From positions 1-64,000 of the forward strand of contig CAHJWL010000010.1 in assembly GCA_903642235.1 (NCBI GenBank): a stretch of DNA of 64,000 nucleotides, written 5' to 3'. Source of the stretch: Acidobacteriaceae bacterium (GTDB lineage Bacteria; Acidobacteriota; Terriglobia; Terriglobales; Acidobacteriaceae). The translations under genes and the position numbers were made by a program. The notes below the pieces were generated by a model that had not been told where the DNA came from, made no database searches, and saw nothing but the letters and a program-made list of their open reading frames with translations. Of the stretch, positions 45,647 to 55,156 are shown in pieces; within the stretch, counting starts at the first letter, position 1, and every line of letters starts with the position of its first letter.

Positions 45647-46036
45647 TTGCGTCGACTCATCTCCATTCTGTTCCTGGTTATTTTTAGCCTTCCCTTTGTT
45701 CTTCCCCTTCTCGCTCTGGGACAGGACGCGGAGGCTGGGCTGCCGGCGTGTTGCCGCCGCAATGGCAAGCACCACTGCAGTATGAGCATGGAGAGACGAG
45801 CTACGCTGGTTAGCCACGATCCTCAGCTCAGGGCTCCTGCCGAAAAATGTCCGTATAGTCCCGGCTTCATCGCTCCGGCACAGTTTGATTCGCTTTCAGC
45901 TCCCGTCGCGGCTGAGGCACTCTGTAGCCACCCGGTCAGCCATCCGACCGGTGTGGCACAGACTGAATCCAAGCGGCGCATCTCGCGCGACAGATCCCGG
46001 CAAAAGCGCGGACCTCCCACACTGACGATCCTCTGA
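45647..46036 (+). CDS. Small secreted Cys/His/Met-rich protein, DUF2946-like
   Basis: A 129-residue protein read from TTG 45647 (AGGG two bases upstream, so the start is uncertain). It has a signal peptide (LISILFLVIFSLPFVLPLLALG), then PACCRRNGKHHCSMSM, a cluster of Cys, His and Met typical of soft-metal binding, and a conserved end SKRRISRDRSRQKRGPP. Small proteins of this type precede TonB receptors and PepSY proteins in several bacteria; DUF2946 members there are linked to copper. The next gene starts about 100 bases downstream in the same direction. Metal binding is inferred. Confidence 0.65.
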   Translation: MRRLISILFLVIFSLPFVLPLLALGQDAEAGLPACCRRNGKHHCSMSMERRATLVSHDPQLRAPAEKCPYSPGFIAPAQFDSLSAPVAAEALCSHPVSHPTGVAQTESKRRISRDRSRQKRGPPTLTIL

Positions 46037-46137
46037 TCCCCTGCAGGCGTTCTCGCCTGCTCAGCTTCAGCTTGGCGAGTACGCCGTTCTGCCTTTGTGC
46101 AGCCGGTCATCTCCGCCCCATGTCTTGTGAGGACTAC

Positions 46138-48441
46138 GTGCGTCAACTCAGCCCCATGCTCACCGTGCTTTGCGCGGCGGCATCCCTCTCTCTTTCGACC
46201 TCCGGACACTCGCAACCAGCGTTGACTTCCCTCTCGGGAACGGTTGTAGATACCCAGGGCAGCAGCATCGTCGGAGCGCAGATCACGCTCACTCCACTTT
46301 TCGGCGCGCCGCCCTTCCATGCGATCTCCGATGCTTCTGGTCACTTTAGGTTCTCCGGGCCGCCGAGCGGTGAATACAGTCTGCGCATCGCCGCGAATGG
46401 CTTTGAGAGCTTGTCCAACCCCGTTACCTTGACTCAGGACGCGAAGCCGTATGCCACATACATGCTGCGAGTAGCCTCTGCGAACACAACCGTAGTGGTC
46501 ACGGCAACACGCTCTGAGCGATCTATTGCAGATGTGCCGGCCAGCGTGAGCGTCGTCGGCCGCGAAGAGATTGAGGGTACGCCCGCAAGAACCATCGACG
46601 ATGTACTTCGACGTATCCCCTCGGTTGATCTGCCTCTCGCCAGCACAAACGAGCAGCACCCGACTGACACTATCGTCTCCATGCGCGGACTGAGTGGCAT
46701 CCGGTCGCTCGTGCTTCTGAATGGCATTCCTCTGAACGATTCGTTCTTCGGCTTCATCCAGTGGAGCGAAGTTCCAGTTGAGACCGTGGATCGGGTAGAG
46801 GTGGTGCGAGGCGGCGGCTCCGCGCTCTGGGGCAATTACGCCATGGGCGGCGTCATCAACACCATCACACGGCCGGACGACCGCACAGAGCTGGTGGTGG
46901 AATCGGCCGGAGGGAGCCGGGGAACGTACCGCACAGACGCTCACGCGGCCTTCGCCGGAGCAAAGTACGGCATCGGGGTCGACGCCGGCAACAATCACAG
47001 CAACGGATACATCGAGCAGGCGGACGGCTACCGGGGACCGATCGATGTACGGAATTCCTACACTTCCGATACCGCTGCGCTCTCTGCTGATGCGGATCTT
47101 GCGTCCACTTTGAGCGCTCGCGGGCGGATCAGCTATTACAGCAACGCCATGAACTACTTGACCAATCTTCAAACCAACGGAGAAGGGACATGGCGGTACA
47201 CCGGAGCACTGAACTGGAAGCCCGGCGAGCGGAATGCGCTGGACCTGAACGTCTTCCATGACGACGAGCGCTTTTCCACGAACAACACGGGTGCTCCTGA
47301 GGGAGCCGACCCGACCGGGTTCGAGTACATCCAGAACATCCACCGTACGCTGGTCAGCGACACCGGCGCTTCACTCATCTGGACAAAGACTCACACGGGT
47401 GTGCTTCGCTCGCTCGCCGTCGGCACGGACTACCACGGCATACGCGGCAGCGATACAGCCAACATCCACGATGAGACGAATGCCTACATTCGCACGGACC
47501 TCGGGTCCGGCAACGAGCAGTTCGTCGGAGCGTTTCTCCAGACCGACCTGCGCCCGCTGGAGCGTCTGCAAGTCCTTTTCAGTCTTCGTTACCAGAACTT
47601 CTACAGCTTCAACGGCCTGGACGACACGCCGGGCGGTCTCGGAAGCGCCGTGCCCACCCGGACCAGCAACACGGTTGATCCGCGCCTGTCCGTGCGCTAC
47701 CAGCTTCCGCAAGGCTTTGCGCTGCGTGGGGCGTTCTACAGTGCATTCCGCGCGCCGACACTCGACAACCTGTATCGGTCAGCCTCCGTTCCCGGCTTCA
47801 TCCTCTACAGCGATGCTTCGCTCTCCCCGGAAACCTTGAACGGCGGTGAAGTCGGTTTCGATTTCGACAAAGGAGGCATTCGGCTCCAGGCGACGGCGTA
47901 CGACAGCCACATCTCCAACCTGCTCACCTATCGATACCTCGACCCCGCTACCTTGCCGGCAGGCTTTCAGATAGGAGCCCGGCTTATCAACGCAGGCAGC
48001 GCCTTCAGCAGGGGCCTCGAAGGCGAGCTGGACTGGCGGCTACGATCCAATCTGAAGACCGTGCTGGGCTACACCTTTGCGGACTCCGTCGTGACCGCAA
48101 ATGTGGAAGACACTGCCAGCATCGGGGTGCAACAACCTGGCATCCCCAAGAATAAGGCGACTGTCGGGGTCGACTGGACGGTGTACCGCCACATGCAGAT
48201 CTCCCCGCACTTTCGCTACCTTTCGCGCACAAGCGGCGATCCAGACAACATCTACCACACCGATCCGCACTTCATTGCCGATCTCGCGATCACCGCGCCG
48301 ATCAGAAAGGGCATCGAGGCTTTGGTTCAGATCGAGAACCTGTTCAATCGGACATACCTCGGGACGAATGACGGCTTCACCGCTCCGCTTTATGGCAAGC
48401 CGTTCACCGCTGTCGCAGGTATCCGGCTGAAGCTTCGCTGA
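46138..48441 (+). CDS. TonB-dependent receptor, siderophore/cobalamin/metal type
   Basis: About 767 residues from GTG 46138 (AGGA six bases upstream), giving a proper signal peptide (MLTVLCAAASLSLSTSGHSQ); an ATG at 46120 is possible. An Ig-like CarboxypepD-regulatory domain (SLSGTVVDTQGSSIVGAQIT) precedes the plug (TTVVVTATRSERSIADVPAS, EGTPARTIDDVLRRIPSVDL, VEVVRGGGSALWGNYAMGGV) and a 22-strand-type barrel ending in IRLKLR. This is the FepA/BtuB-like class, unlike the Oar-type receptors elsewhere in the window. It lies between the DUF2946-like and PepSY genes, so it probably imports a metal or metal chelate. Confidence 0.85.
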   Translation: MRQLSPMLTVLCAAASLSLSTSGHSQPALTSLSGTVVDTQGSSIVGAQITLTPLFGAPPFHAISDASGHFRFSGPPSGEYSLRIAANGFESLSNPVTLTQDAKPYATYMLRVASANTTVVVTATRSERSIADVPASVSVVGREEIEGTPARTIDDVLRRIPSVDLPLASTNEQHPTDTIVSMRGLSGIRSLVLLNGIPLNDSFFGFIQWSEVPVETVDRVEVVRGGGSALWGNYAMGGVINTITRPDDRTELVVESAGGSRGTYRTDAHAAFAGAKYGIGVDAGNNHSNGYIEQADGYRGPIDVRNSYTSDTAALSADADLASTLSARGRISYYSNAMNYLTNLQTNGEGTWRYTGALNWKPGERNALDLNVFHDDERFSTNNTGAPEGADPTGFEYIQNIHRTLVSDTGASLIWTKTHTGVLRSLAVGTDYHGIRGSDTANIHDETNAYIRTDLGSGNEQFVGAFLQTDLRPLERLQVLFSLRYQNFYSFNGLDDTPGGLGSAVPTRTSNTVDPRLSVRYQLPQGFALRGAFYSAFRAPTLDNLYRSASVPGFILYSDASLSPETLNGGEVGFDFDKGGIRLQATAYDSHISNLLTYRYLDPATLPAGFQIGARLINAGSAFSRGLEGELDWRLRSNLKTVLGYTFADSVVTANVEDTASIGVQQPGIPKNKATVGVDWTVYRHMQISPHFRYLSRTSGDPDNIYHTDPHFIADLAITAPIRKGIEALVQIENLFNRTYLGTNDGFTAPLYGKPFTAVAGIRLKLR

Positions 48442-48597
48442 ATGTGCACCTGCTCGTCCGATGAGGTACGTGACCAGTCCCCGTGCGTTCAGCTCACGGT
48501 TAGCCTACCGGTTCTAAACAAAGCAGTGCAAAGCCGACGAATCAGCAGTCCAACGAGGGAAGCTGGGGCGGCTCTGCACTTAGATAGGAGCATTCAA

Positions 48598-49998
48598 ATG
48601 AGCAGCCACGCAGTTCAAGCAAATGCCGCGGAGCAGGACCGGCGTCTTTACCGGGCCATCTGGCGCTGGCACTTCTATGCAGGCCTTTTCTCCATCCCAT
48701 TCATTCTGTGGCTTTCATGCACAGGCGCTGTTTACCTCTTCCGGCCGCAGATCGAACACTGGCTCGACCGGCCCTACGATCACCTGCACCTGAGTGGTGA
48801 AAGATCGTCGCCGGAGCAGATCGCGCTTGCGGCCGCCGCAGCGATGCCCCGATCCAGCGTGCATTTTTACGAGCTGCCGCCGAGGAGCGATGCTGCAGTG
48901 CGCGTTGTTGTCGGACTCGGAACAGAGGAATACCGCGTGTATGTGCATCCCGTCAGCCGAGCCGTACTCCATGTCGTCAACGAGGACAAGCGGCCAATGA
49001 CGCTGCTCGCTCACCTGCACGGCCAGCTGCTGGCAGGACGGTGGGGCTCTTCCCTGATCGAGCTGGCTGCATCGTGGGCTGTCGTGCTGCTCCTGACCGG
49101 GCTGTATCTCTGGTGGCCGCGCCAGACCGAGAAGCTTGCAGGAGTTCTTTGGGTGCGTAGGAGCAAGGGCCGGCGCATCTTCTGGCGTGATCTTCATGCC
49201 GTCACTGGGGTATGGATCTCCGCATTCGCGCTATTTCTTATTCTGACCGGACTCCCGTGGGCAGATGGATGGGGCGCATATTTCAAGCAGTGGCGCGCAG
49301 TGACGCACACTGCGGTATCGAAGCAGGACTGGTCGACGAGCCGTGCGGAGGTCCTTGCGGATCGCAATGCGCTCAACAAGCCAGGTCTTCAGTCACCGGG
49401 AGCCATGCCGGACATGGATCATTCCCCTTACATCATGCCAGCAATCGCTTCGCCGCTGGCGTACAAGCCTTACGATCGGCTCGTTCCCGTCGCAGCCAGT
49501 CTTGGTCTGGCGGCTCCGGTCGAGATTGTGCCAGCCACGCAGACCGGTGGCGCCTGGACGATCAGATCGAACGCTCCGAACAGGACTCTGCGGGACGTGG
49601 TTCAAGTGGACCCGCACACGGGCGCGGTGGTCAGCCGCAAGAACTTCAGTCAGGGCATGATGCTCGACCGCTTGGTTGGCGTGGGTATCACCACACATGA
49701 GGGCCAGCTGTTCGGATGGGTGAACCAGTTGCTCGGTCTGACTGCCGCAATGGGACTGAATCTGCTGAGCGTCAGCGCCGTCGTGCTCTGGTGGCGGCGT
49801 CGGCATCGAGGTGTACTGGGAGCGCCGGTTCCAACCGCAAAACCACGCTGGACGGCACCACTTCTTGCAGCCGTCCTGGCGCTCGCGCTCTATTTTCCTG
49901 AAATGGCGTACTCTCTGGCGTTTGTATTTCTGCTGGAGCGGTTTGTTCTTTCTCGCATCGCACCAGTACGTGACTGGTTGGGTCTGGTACCTGCTTAG
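48598..49998 (+). CDS. PepSY-TM membrane protein
   Basis: A 466-residue inner-membrane protein from ATG 48598 (TAGGAG seven bases upstream; the frame is open further up without family match). WRWHFYAGLFSIPFILWLSC is the first of four or five helices and starts the PepSY_TM family. Conserved His residues in LLAHLHGQLLAG, WRDLHAVTGVW and GITTHEGQLFGW are the likely haem or metal ligands of the family. A periplasmic loop holds AMPDMDHSPYIM, a Met/His-rich stretch. Such proteins accompany TonB receptors and are thought to reduce or release the metal after import. Here the partner is the receptor ending 157 bases upstream. Confidence 0.85.
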   Translation: MSSHAVQANAAEQDRRLYRAIWRWHFYAGLFSIPFILWLSCTGAVYLFRPQIEHWLDRPYDHLHLSGERSSPEQIALAAAAAMPRSSVHFYELPPRSDAAVRVVVGLGTEEYRVYVHPVSRAVLHVVNEDKRPMTLLAHLHGQLLAGRWGSSLIELAASWAVVLLLTGLYLWWPRQTEKLAGVLWVRRSKGRRIFWRDLHAVTGVWISAFALFLILTGLPWADGWGAYFKQWRAVTHTAVSKQDWSTSRAEVLADRNALNKPGLQSPGAMPDMDHSPYIMPAIASPLAYKPYDRLVPVAASLGLAAPVEIVPATQTGGAWTIRSNAPNRTLRDVVQVDPHTGAVVSRKNFSQGMMLDRLVGVGITTHEGQLFGWVNQLLGLTAAMGLNLLSVSAVVLWWRRRHRGVLGAPVPTAKPRWTAPLLAAVLALALYFPEMAYSLAFVFLLERFVLSRIAPVRDWLGLVPA

Positions 49999-50059
49999 GA
50001 TCATCCGCAGGTTCGTCTGCGCAAGCGCGCCTCTCCAACCTACGCAGCCGCAGGTATCC

Positions 50060-50725
50060 CTATCGCTCTCGTCGGGCTGCCAGGACTCGGTGCTGCGCGC
50101 TGCTCTCGAGCTTCTGTTGCTCGGTCTGTACATAGGTATAGCGAATGCGATGGATCACAGTGATGGTTGAGAACACAGCCAGCACCCACAGCGCCGGAGC
50201 CATCACTCCCCAATGATTGAAGAGCGCTCCCAGGATGATGAGCACCACGCGCTCCGGCCGCTCCATAAAGCCGACCTTGCATGAGCCGATCAGGGCTTCA
50301 GCACGGGCCCGCGTGTAGCTAACCATAAGCGACGCGGTCATGACAAAGGCGACCAGGACAACATAGAAGAAGCGGTTGCCGCGGGCGTAGTACACCAGCA
50401 GGCCAAAGAAGAGCGCCACGTCCGAGTAGCGATCCATAACCGAGTCAAAGAAGGCGCCGAAGACCGAGACCTGGTTCGTGAGGCGGGCGACGCGGCCATC
50501 CACCATGTCAAACAGCCCAGCGCCAATCACAACCACACCGGCATACACAAACATGCGATCGGCGTGCTCGCCACGGGCGTATCCAAAGAGAACCGCGGCC
50601 ACGATGTTGATGAGCAGGCCGATGAACGTCAGCGTATTGGGCGAGATGCGGGAAAGCGCCAGGCCGTTGACAATCTTCTGCAGCAGCCAACCGCTGCCCC
50701 TCCCGAATTCACTCGTCCACGTCAT
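50060..50725 (-). CDS. CDP-alcohol phosphatidyltransferase
   Basis: A 221-residue integral membrane enzyme. The signature of the family, D-x2-D-G-x2-A-R followed by G-x3-D-x3-D, is complete: DMVDGRVAR, then GAFFDSVMD. Five to six hydrophobic helices are visible. It transfers a phosphatidyl group from CDP-diacylglycerol to an alcohol; PgsA, phosphatidylinositol-phosphate synthase and archaetidyl-type enzymes are possible. It starts 23 bases after greA and is likely co-transcribed with it. Confidence 0.88.
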   Translation of the reverse strand: MTWTSEFGRGSGWLLQKIVNGLALSRISPNTLTFIGLLINIVAAVLFGYARGEHADRMFVYAGVVVIGAGLFDMVDGRVARLTNQVSVFGAFFDSVMDRYSDVALFFGLLVYYARGNRFFYVVLVAFVMTASLMVSYTRARAEALIGSCKVGFMERPERVVLIILGALFNHWGVMAPALWVLAVFSTITVIHRIRYTYVQTEQQKLESSAQHRVLAARRER

Positions 50726-50748
50726 GACTGGTCGATCCTCCGAAGCTG

Positions 50749-51243
50749 CTACTCGGCGGCTGTGTCGTGGATCGTCGTAAGTTTCAGAACTTCAAGCTCG
50801 CGCTTGCCGTTGGGAGTCACAACAGTGGCGATATCCCCAAGCTCTTTCCCAACGAGCGAGCGGCCAATGGGCGACGTGGTCGAGATCAGTCCGTGCGCCA
50901 CATCAGACTCTTCGCTGGTGACCAGCTTGTAGGTCAGCTCTTCGTTCTTGGTCGAATCGAACACGACGATCGTCGAGCCGAAACCGACCTTGTTCCGCGG
51001 GATGTTAGCCAGGTTCACCATGGCAAGCTCGCCCATGCGCTTCTTCAATTGACCCAGGCGCGCGTTTACAAACTCCTGCCGCTGCTTGGCGGAGTGGTAC
51101 TCGGCATTCTCAGAGAGATCCCCCAGCGCGACAGCCTTCTTGATCTCGGCAGGGAGCTCTGTCGTCAATTCGTACTCCAGCTGCGTGATCTCCTCCTGCA
51201 GCTTTTTCATGACGTGACTCGGCATGTTGATCTGTTCAGCCAT
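50749..51243 (-). CDS. greA: Transcription elongation factor GreA/GreB family
   Basis: With the start at ATG 51243 (MAEQINMPSHVMKKL) the protein has 164 residues, the usual GreA length (158). The N-terminal coiled coil contains the acidic tip (LGDLSENAEYHSAKQRQEF), whose Asp and Glu reach into the RNA polymerase secondary channel to activate cleavage of backtracked RNA. The C-terminal FKBP-like domain ends SPIGRSLVGKELGDIATVVT. The upstream part of the frame is not conserved. The minus-strand CDP-alcohol gene follows closely. Confidence 0.93.
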   Translation of the reverse strand: MAEQINMPSHVMKKLQEEITQLEYELTTELPAEIKKAVALGDLSENAEYHSAKQRQEFVNARLGQLKKRMGELAMVNLANIPRNKVGFGSTIVVFDSTKNEELTYKLVTSEESDVAHGLISTTSPIGRSLVGKELGDIATVVTPNGKRELEVLKLTTIHDTAAE

Positions 51244-51345
51244 TGAGAACCTTTCGGGATGAGAGCGAGCGCGACCCCTGCACCAGGAAGGCACTGCCTC
51301 CTGCCATGCGGGCGCGAAGGTTAGATTATACCCAGACGAGGCCAG

Positions 51346-51843
51346 CTAAGGCTCCTTGGAACTCTCAAGGCGGGTGCGCGCTACCGCAAAGGCGCGGGCG
51401 GCCAGAAAGCCTTCAAGGATAAGCACCGCGGCAATCTGGTCAACCAGTCCCTGATGCTCCTGGCGCGGCTTCCCCATGGCGTGCAGATGACGATGGGCTT
51501 CACTTGTGGTCAGGCGCTCATCGGAAAGGTGAACGGGTAGGCCAAAGGTCGCATGAAGTTCGGCGGCGAAGCTCTGCGTCTTGATGGCCTGAGGGCTGAG
51601 CTCGCCGGACATGTGAAGCGGGTTGCCAACGACAATTTCGTTGACAGTGTGTTTCCGCAGCACGCGCCCGATGGATTTCACGTCAGCGCGCGGGCTCGAG
51701 CGATACAGCGTGAACAAGGGCTGAACGGTAAAGCCGAGAGGATCGGTGATCGCAAGGCCGATGCGTTTGCGGCCGACATCAAGAGCAAGAATGCGAGGAG
51801 GCAGGGCTGACGGCGGAACTTCTGTCTGCAGCACTTCATCCAC
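51346..51843 (-). CDS. ruvX: Putative pre-16S rRNA nuclease YqgF/RuvX
   Basis: RNase H-fold protein of 165 residues when started at GTG 51843, which has GGAGG seven bases upstream; a longer frame to 51906 lacks conservation. ILALDVGRKRIGLAITDPLG holds the first catalytic Asp (in ALDVGxxRxGLA), VVGNPLHMSGE is the second motif and LSDERLTTSEAHRHL the third, with LVDQIAAVLILEGFL at the end. It trims the 5' end of 16S rRNA in E. coli. It diverges from mltG, which in many bacteria is a co-directional partner. Confidence 0.92.
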   Translation of the reverse strand: MDEVLQTEVPPSALPPRILALDVGRKRIGLAITDPLGFTVQPLFTLYRSSPRADVKSIGRVLRKHTVNEIVVGNPLHMSGELSPQAIKTQSFAAELHATFGLPVHLSDERLTTSEAHRHLHAMGKPRQEHQGLVDQIAAVLILEGFLAARAFAVARTRLESSKEP

Positions 51844-51935
51844 GAGTACGCCTCCATCCCCGGATGCAGTGTAGCCGGAAGGCCCTCTCATCCGCGGGGG
51901 GTGCACGCCAGGATGGGTCTCTTTAGAATAGTCGC

Positions 51936-52961
51936 GTGGGCGGGTGTCGCCCGCGCAAGAGACTGTGGCGTGAGGTGTGGAGTCTGAAGAAGCTGGGTGG
52001 AGTTACGGTGCTGTTCCTGGCGCTCGCGTGTGCGGCCGCGTGGCTGGTCTTCGTGCCTTTCGGTCCTTCGACGGAGACCTTTGTCGACATACCGAGCGGC
52101 AGCGGAACACCGCGGATGGCAGCTTTGCTCGAGACACAGGGTATTGTCCGAAGCCGCTATGTGTTTGATCTGCTGCGCCTGATAAAGGGCGGCAGGCTGC
52201 GTGCGGGGGAGTACCGCTTCGATCATCCAGCGTCCGTCCTTACCGTCTACGCTCGGCTGGTGCAGGGCGATGTCTACACGCGCACGCTGGTCATTCCGGA
52301 GGGGTACAACATCTTCGATATCGCTCATGCGGTGGAGGCGGCGGGGCTGGGATCTGCGGAAGACTTCCTAGCGGCTGAGCGCGGCAATACCGCCCTCATC
52401 GCAGATCTCGCACCCGGCAGCAAGCCGATTTCACTTGAAGGCTTTCTCTATCCGGACACCTATCGGTTCTCCCGCCACAGTACGCCCGCGGCGATGCTGG
52501 CCGTTATGGTGCGGCGCTTCCGGCAGCAAACGGCCGGGCTGGGACTTGGCGGCAGCGCCATACGTACCGTCACACTGGCTTCCATTGTGGAGAAGGAGGT
52601 CGGGCAGAGCGCCGAGCGGCCGCTGGTAGCGAGTGTCTTCGAGAACCGCCTCGCGAAGGCCATGCCGCTGCAGACGGATCCCACCGTCATTTATGCGGCG
52701 CTCCTCGATGGACGCTACCGCGGCACGATCTACGCCTCGGACCTGAAGGCAGATTCGGTGTACAACACCTATCGCCATGCAGGATTGCCGCCGGGTCCGA
52801 TCGCGAGCCCAGGTCTGGCATCCTTGCGCGCGGTGCTGCATCCACCGCGATCGGAGTATCTCTACTTTGTCAGCGATGGAGCCGGGCACACAAAGTTCTC
52901 GGCGACGTTGAGCGAACATACGGCTCATGTAGCGGAGCTGCGTCGGCAGGGGACTCCCTGA
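51936..52961 (+). CDS. mltG: Endolytic transglycosylase MltG
   Basis: A 341-residue inner-membrane protein read from GTG 51936. One membrane helix (GGVTVLFLALACAAAWLVFV) is followed by a LysM-like region (SGSGTPRMAALLETQGIVRS) and the YceG domain (YNIFDIAHAVEAAGL, SLEGFLYPDTYRF). ASIVEKEVGQ holds the catalytic Glu, and LQTDPTVIYA and NTYRHAGLPPGPIASPG are the remaining signatures. MltG cuts nascent glycan strands to set their length. The upstream start is uncertain; a later TTG or GTG close to the helix would also suit. It diverges from ruvX. Confidence 0.92.
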   Translation: MGGCRPRKRLWREVWSLKKLGGVTVLFLALACAAAWLVFVPFGPSTETFVDIPSGSGTPRMAALLETQGIVRSRYVFDLLRLIKGGRLRAGEYRFDHPASVLTVYARLVQGDVYTRTLVIPEGYNIFDIAHAVEAAGLGSAEDFLAAERGNTALIADLAPGSKPISLEGFLYPDTYRFSRHSTPAAMLAVMVRRFRQQTAGLGLGGSAIRTVTLASIVEKEVGQSAERPLVASVFENRLAKAMPLQTDPTVIYAALLDGRYRGTIYASDLKADSVYNTYRHAGLPPGPIASPGLASLRAVLHPPRSEYLYFVSDGAGHTKFSATLSEHTAHVAELRRQGTP

Positions 52962-53099
52962 CGATACGGGGCGCATGGAGCAGGTTTCGAATCGTTCGGT
53001 GCAAATCCTGGATCAAATGCCGGTCGGATAGGATTGCCCTTCGCAGAGGCGGGGCCACTCTCTGCCATCTTCTGAAAGCTATACTTCGAGACTGTGCTG

Positions 53100-53984
53100 A
53101 TGTTTGGACGATCCCCTGCTCTTTTAGCGATGCTCTGCCTGGCACTCCCCTTGACCGGCTGCGTCTCGCGAACGCGCATGGTGCGGAAGGTTCGCCGTGC
53201 CCCGGTCGTCCAGAGCACATCGCTGGACGATCTGGTAAAAGGCATCGATCGCCGCTACAGCGAGATCCAGACGATGAACCTGATCGTCGAAATATCCGCC
53301 GCGACAGGTGGCGGACAGACGGGTGAGGTTAAGGAGTACCCGGCGTTCTCCGGCTATATCTTCATGCGCAAGCCGGCCGACCTTCGAGTGCTGCTGCTCG
53401 TGCCTGTGCTGCGATCGAAGGCCATGGACATGGTCAGTGACGGCAGATCCTTTAAGCTGCTGATCCCACCGCGCAACAAAGCCATCGTAGGCACCAACGA
53501 GGTACGAACGCCGTCGAAGAACGGTCTGGAAAACCTGCGTCCCTCTGTCTTTCTCGAATCAATGCTGATTCAGGGACCGAAAACCAATGAGATCGTCTCG
53601 CGCACGCAGGACACGCGTGTGATCGAGACCACCGACAGGGACAAAGCTCTTATCGAGCTGCCGGACTATGATCTGCAGATCCTGAGCAAGCCGGAGGGAC
53701 AGATCGCGCACACCGATCGCGTGCTGCACATCAGCCGCGACAACCTCCTTCCGTACCAGCAGGAGATCTACGACGCCACCGGACAGATCGTGACACGGGC
53801 GAACTACAGCAACTACCAAAGCTACGGACCGGTGCAATTTCCATCAAAGATTGTGATCGAGCGGCCGCTCGACCAATACTCGTTGACGCTGACCATTACC
53901 AAAGGGACCTTCAACGAGAAGCTTGAAGAGGATCAGTTCGAGCTGAAGATTCCGGACACAGTACCTGTGCAGCAGATGAAGTAG
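53100..53984 (+). CDS. Lipoprotein with LolA/DUF4292-like domain
   Basis: About 294 residues from ATG 53100; a GTG two codons earlier is also possible. The signal peptide ends in LALPLTGC, a lipobox. The mature part shows the LolA/LolB-type start (LDDLVKGIDRRYSEIQTMNL), then repeated beta strands (YPAFSGYIFMRKPADLRVLL, KAMDMVSDGRSFKLLIPP, HTDRVLHISRDNLLPYQQEI). Such folds bind lipid in outer-membrane biogenesis, so a LolB-like or lipid-carrying role is likely but not shown. No operon partner is evident; the next gene is convergent. Confidence 0.75.
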   Translation: MFGRSPALLAMLCLALPLTGCVSRTRMVRKVRRAPVVQSTSLDDLVKGIDRRYSEIQTMNLIVEISAATGGGQTGEVKEYPAFSGYIFMRKPADLRVLLLVPVLRSKAMDMVSDGRSFKLLIPPRNKAIVGTNEVRTPSKNGLENLRPSVFLESMLIQGPKTNEIVSRTQDTRVIETTDRDKALIELPDYDLQILSKPEGQIAHTDRVLHISRDNLLPYQQEIYDATGQIVTRANYSNYQSYGPVQFPSKIVIERPLDQYSLTLTITKGTFNEKLEEDQFELKIPDTVPVQQMK

Positions 53985-54110
53985 CGGCCGGACAGATGTC
54001 CGTTGTCGCCGAATTCAACGGGCTCAGGAGGCGAGTGGCATTCCCTCTTTCTATATTCTTCCGCAGCATCTGCTGTTTGCTTCTCTCTTGTCGCCTGAGA
54101 GCGTCGCTCC

Positions 54111-55151
54111 CTACGTAAGCAGGCCCGTCCGCTCGGCGTGACCGGCGATCGCCGCCGTGATCTCAAGCGCGAGCGCGAGCGCGCGGCGGCCTTCCTCTCC
54201 GCTCACCGCAGGAGGAGTGCCACTCCGAACACTCTCCAGGAACGACTCGATTTCGAGGCGAAGCGGCTCGCCAGGACTGACGGAAACTTTGCTGAGCGAG
54301 AGCCCCGGCGACGGGTGACCTCCTGAGTTCACAGCCATCGCCGCGGCCAGTCCGGCAAGCTGTGCGGCGTCCATGCCGGCGACGGCGCGAACGTCGATCA
54401 GCAGCAGATCCTGACGGGCGAAGTCGAGTGAGAGATACTGCTGCGGTTGAAAGAAACGAAGTTTTCTGACGCGCTCCGTGCTGACGCGGCTCGCGGTAAA
54501 GTTAGCCACGCAGCCACTCTCAAACTCGACGCGGACGTTGGCGATATCGACCTTGCGCGAGAGCACCGGCAGACCAACCGCGCGAAGCTCGCGCACGGGC
54601 GAGTCCACCAGGCTCAGGACGATGTCGAGATCGTGGATCATCAGATCGAGCACAACATCGACATCAAGCGATCGCGGCGTGAAGATGCTCAGGCGATGCG
54701 CCTCAAAGAACATGGGCCGATGCAGGTGCGCGCGCGCGGCGGTCACGGCCGGGTTGAAGCGTTCGAGATGGCCGACCTGAACCAGAGCTCCATGCTCTCG
54801 TGCCATGCTTAGAAGTGCGTCCGCCTGCTCGAGCGTTGCCGCGATCGGCTTCTCAATCAGGCAAGGCACACCCGCCTGCAGCAAGGGCATCGCGACAGCC
54901 GCGTGCTGCGCTGTTGGAACACAGATCGAGGCAGCGGCCGGCGGTCCAAGAGCATCGATCGCCGCCTGAACCGACGCGTACGCGGGAAGCCCGAAGTCGC
55001 GCGCGGCCTGCGCGGCAGCGACCGGATCAGGATCGACCACGGCCAGCAGATGGATGGCGTGACCTGCCTGCTCGAGTTCACGATAGACACGCAGGTGATG
55101 GCGTCCGAAGACGCCGGCACCGGCTACAAGAATGCGAAGGGGCGTTGGCAA
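54111..55151 (-). CDS. Gfo/Idh/MocA-family oxidoreductase
   Basis: A 346-residue NAD(P)-dependent oxidoreductase. The Rossmann motif is ILVAGAGVFGRHHLRVY; CLIEKPIAAT holds the EKP catalytic lysine and LMIHDLDIVLSL the HxxD-type dimerisation/active-site helix. The family acts on sugars or nucleotide sugars; the neighbourhood gives no further clue, though similar genes occur beside lipid A genes. It starts five bases after the stop of the 74-residue upstream gene, so the two form an operon. Confidence 0.88.
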   Translation of the reverse strand: MPTPLRILVAGAGVFGRHHLRVYRELEQAGHAIHLLAVVDPDPVAAAQAARDFGLPAYASVQAAIDALGPPAAASICVPTAQHAAVAMPLLQAGVPCLIEKPIAATLEQADALLSMAREHGALVQVGHLERFNPAVTAARAHLHRPMFFEAHRLSIFTPRSLDVDVVLDLMIHDLDIVLSLVDSPVRELRAVGLPVLSRKVDIANVRVEFESGCVANFTASRVSTERVRKLRFFQPQQYLSLDFARQDLLLIDVRAVAGMDAAQLAGLAAAMAVNSGGHPSPGLSLSKVSVSPGEPLRLEIESFLESVRSGTPPAVSGEEGRRALALALEITAAIAGHAERTGLLT

Positions 55152-55156
55152 CGAGC

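Noticed and set aside
45823-47343. 506-codon minus-strand frame
   Set aside because: Antisense of the TonB receptor at 46138, which has signal peptide, plug and barrel motifs; the minus frame has none.
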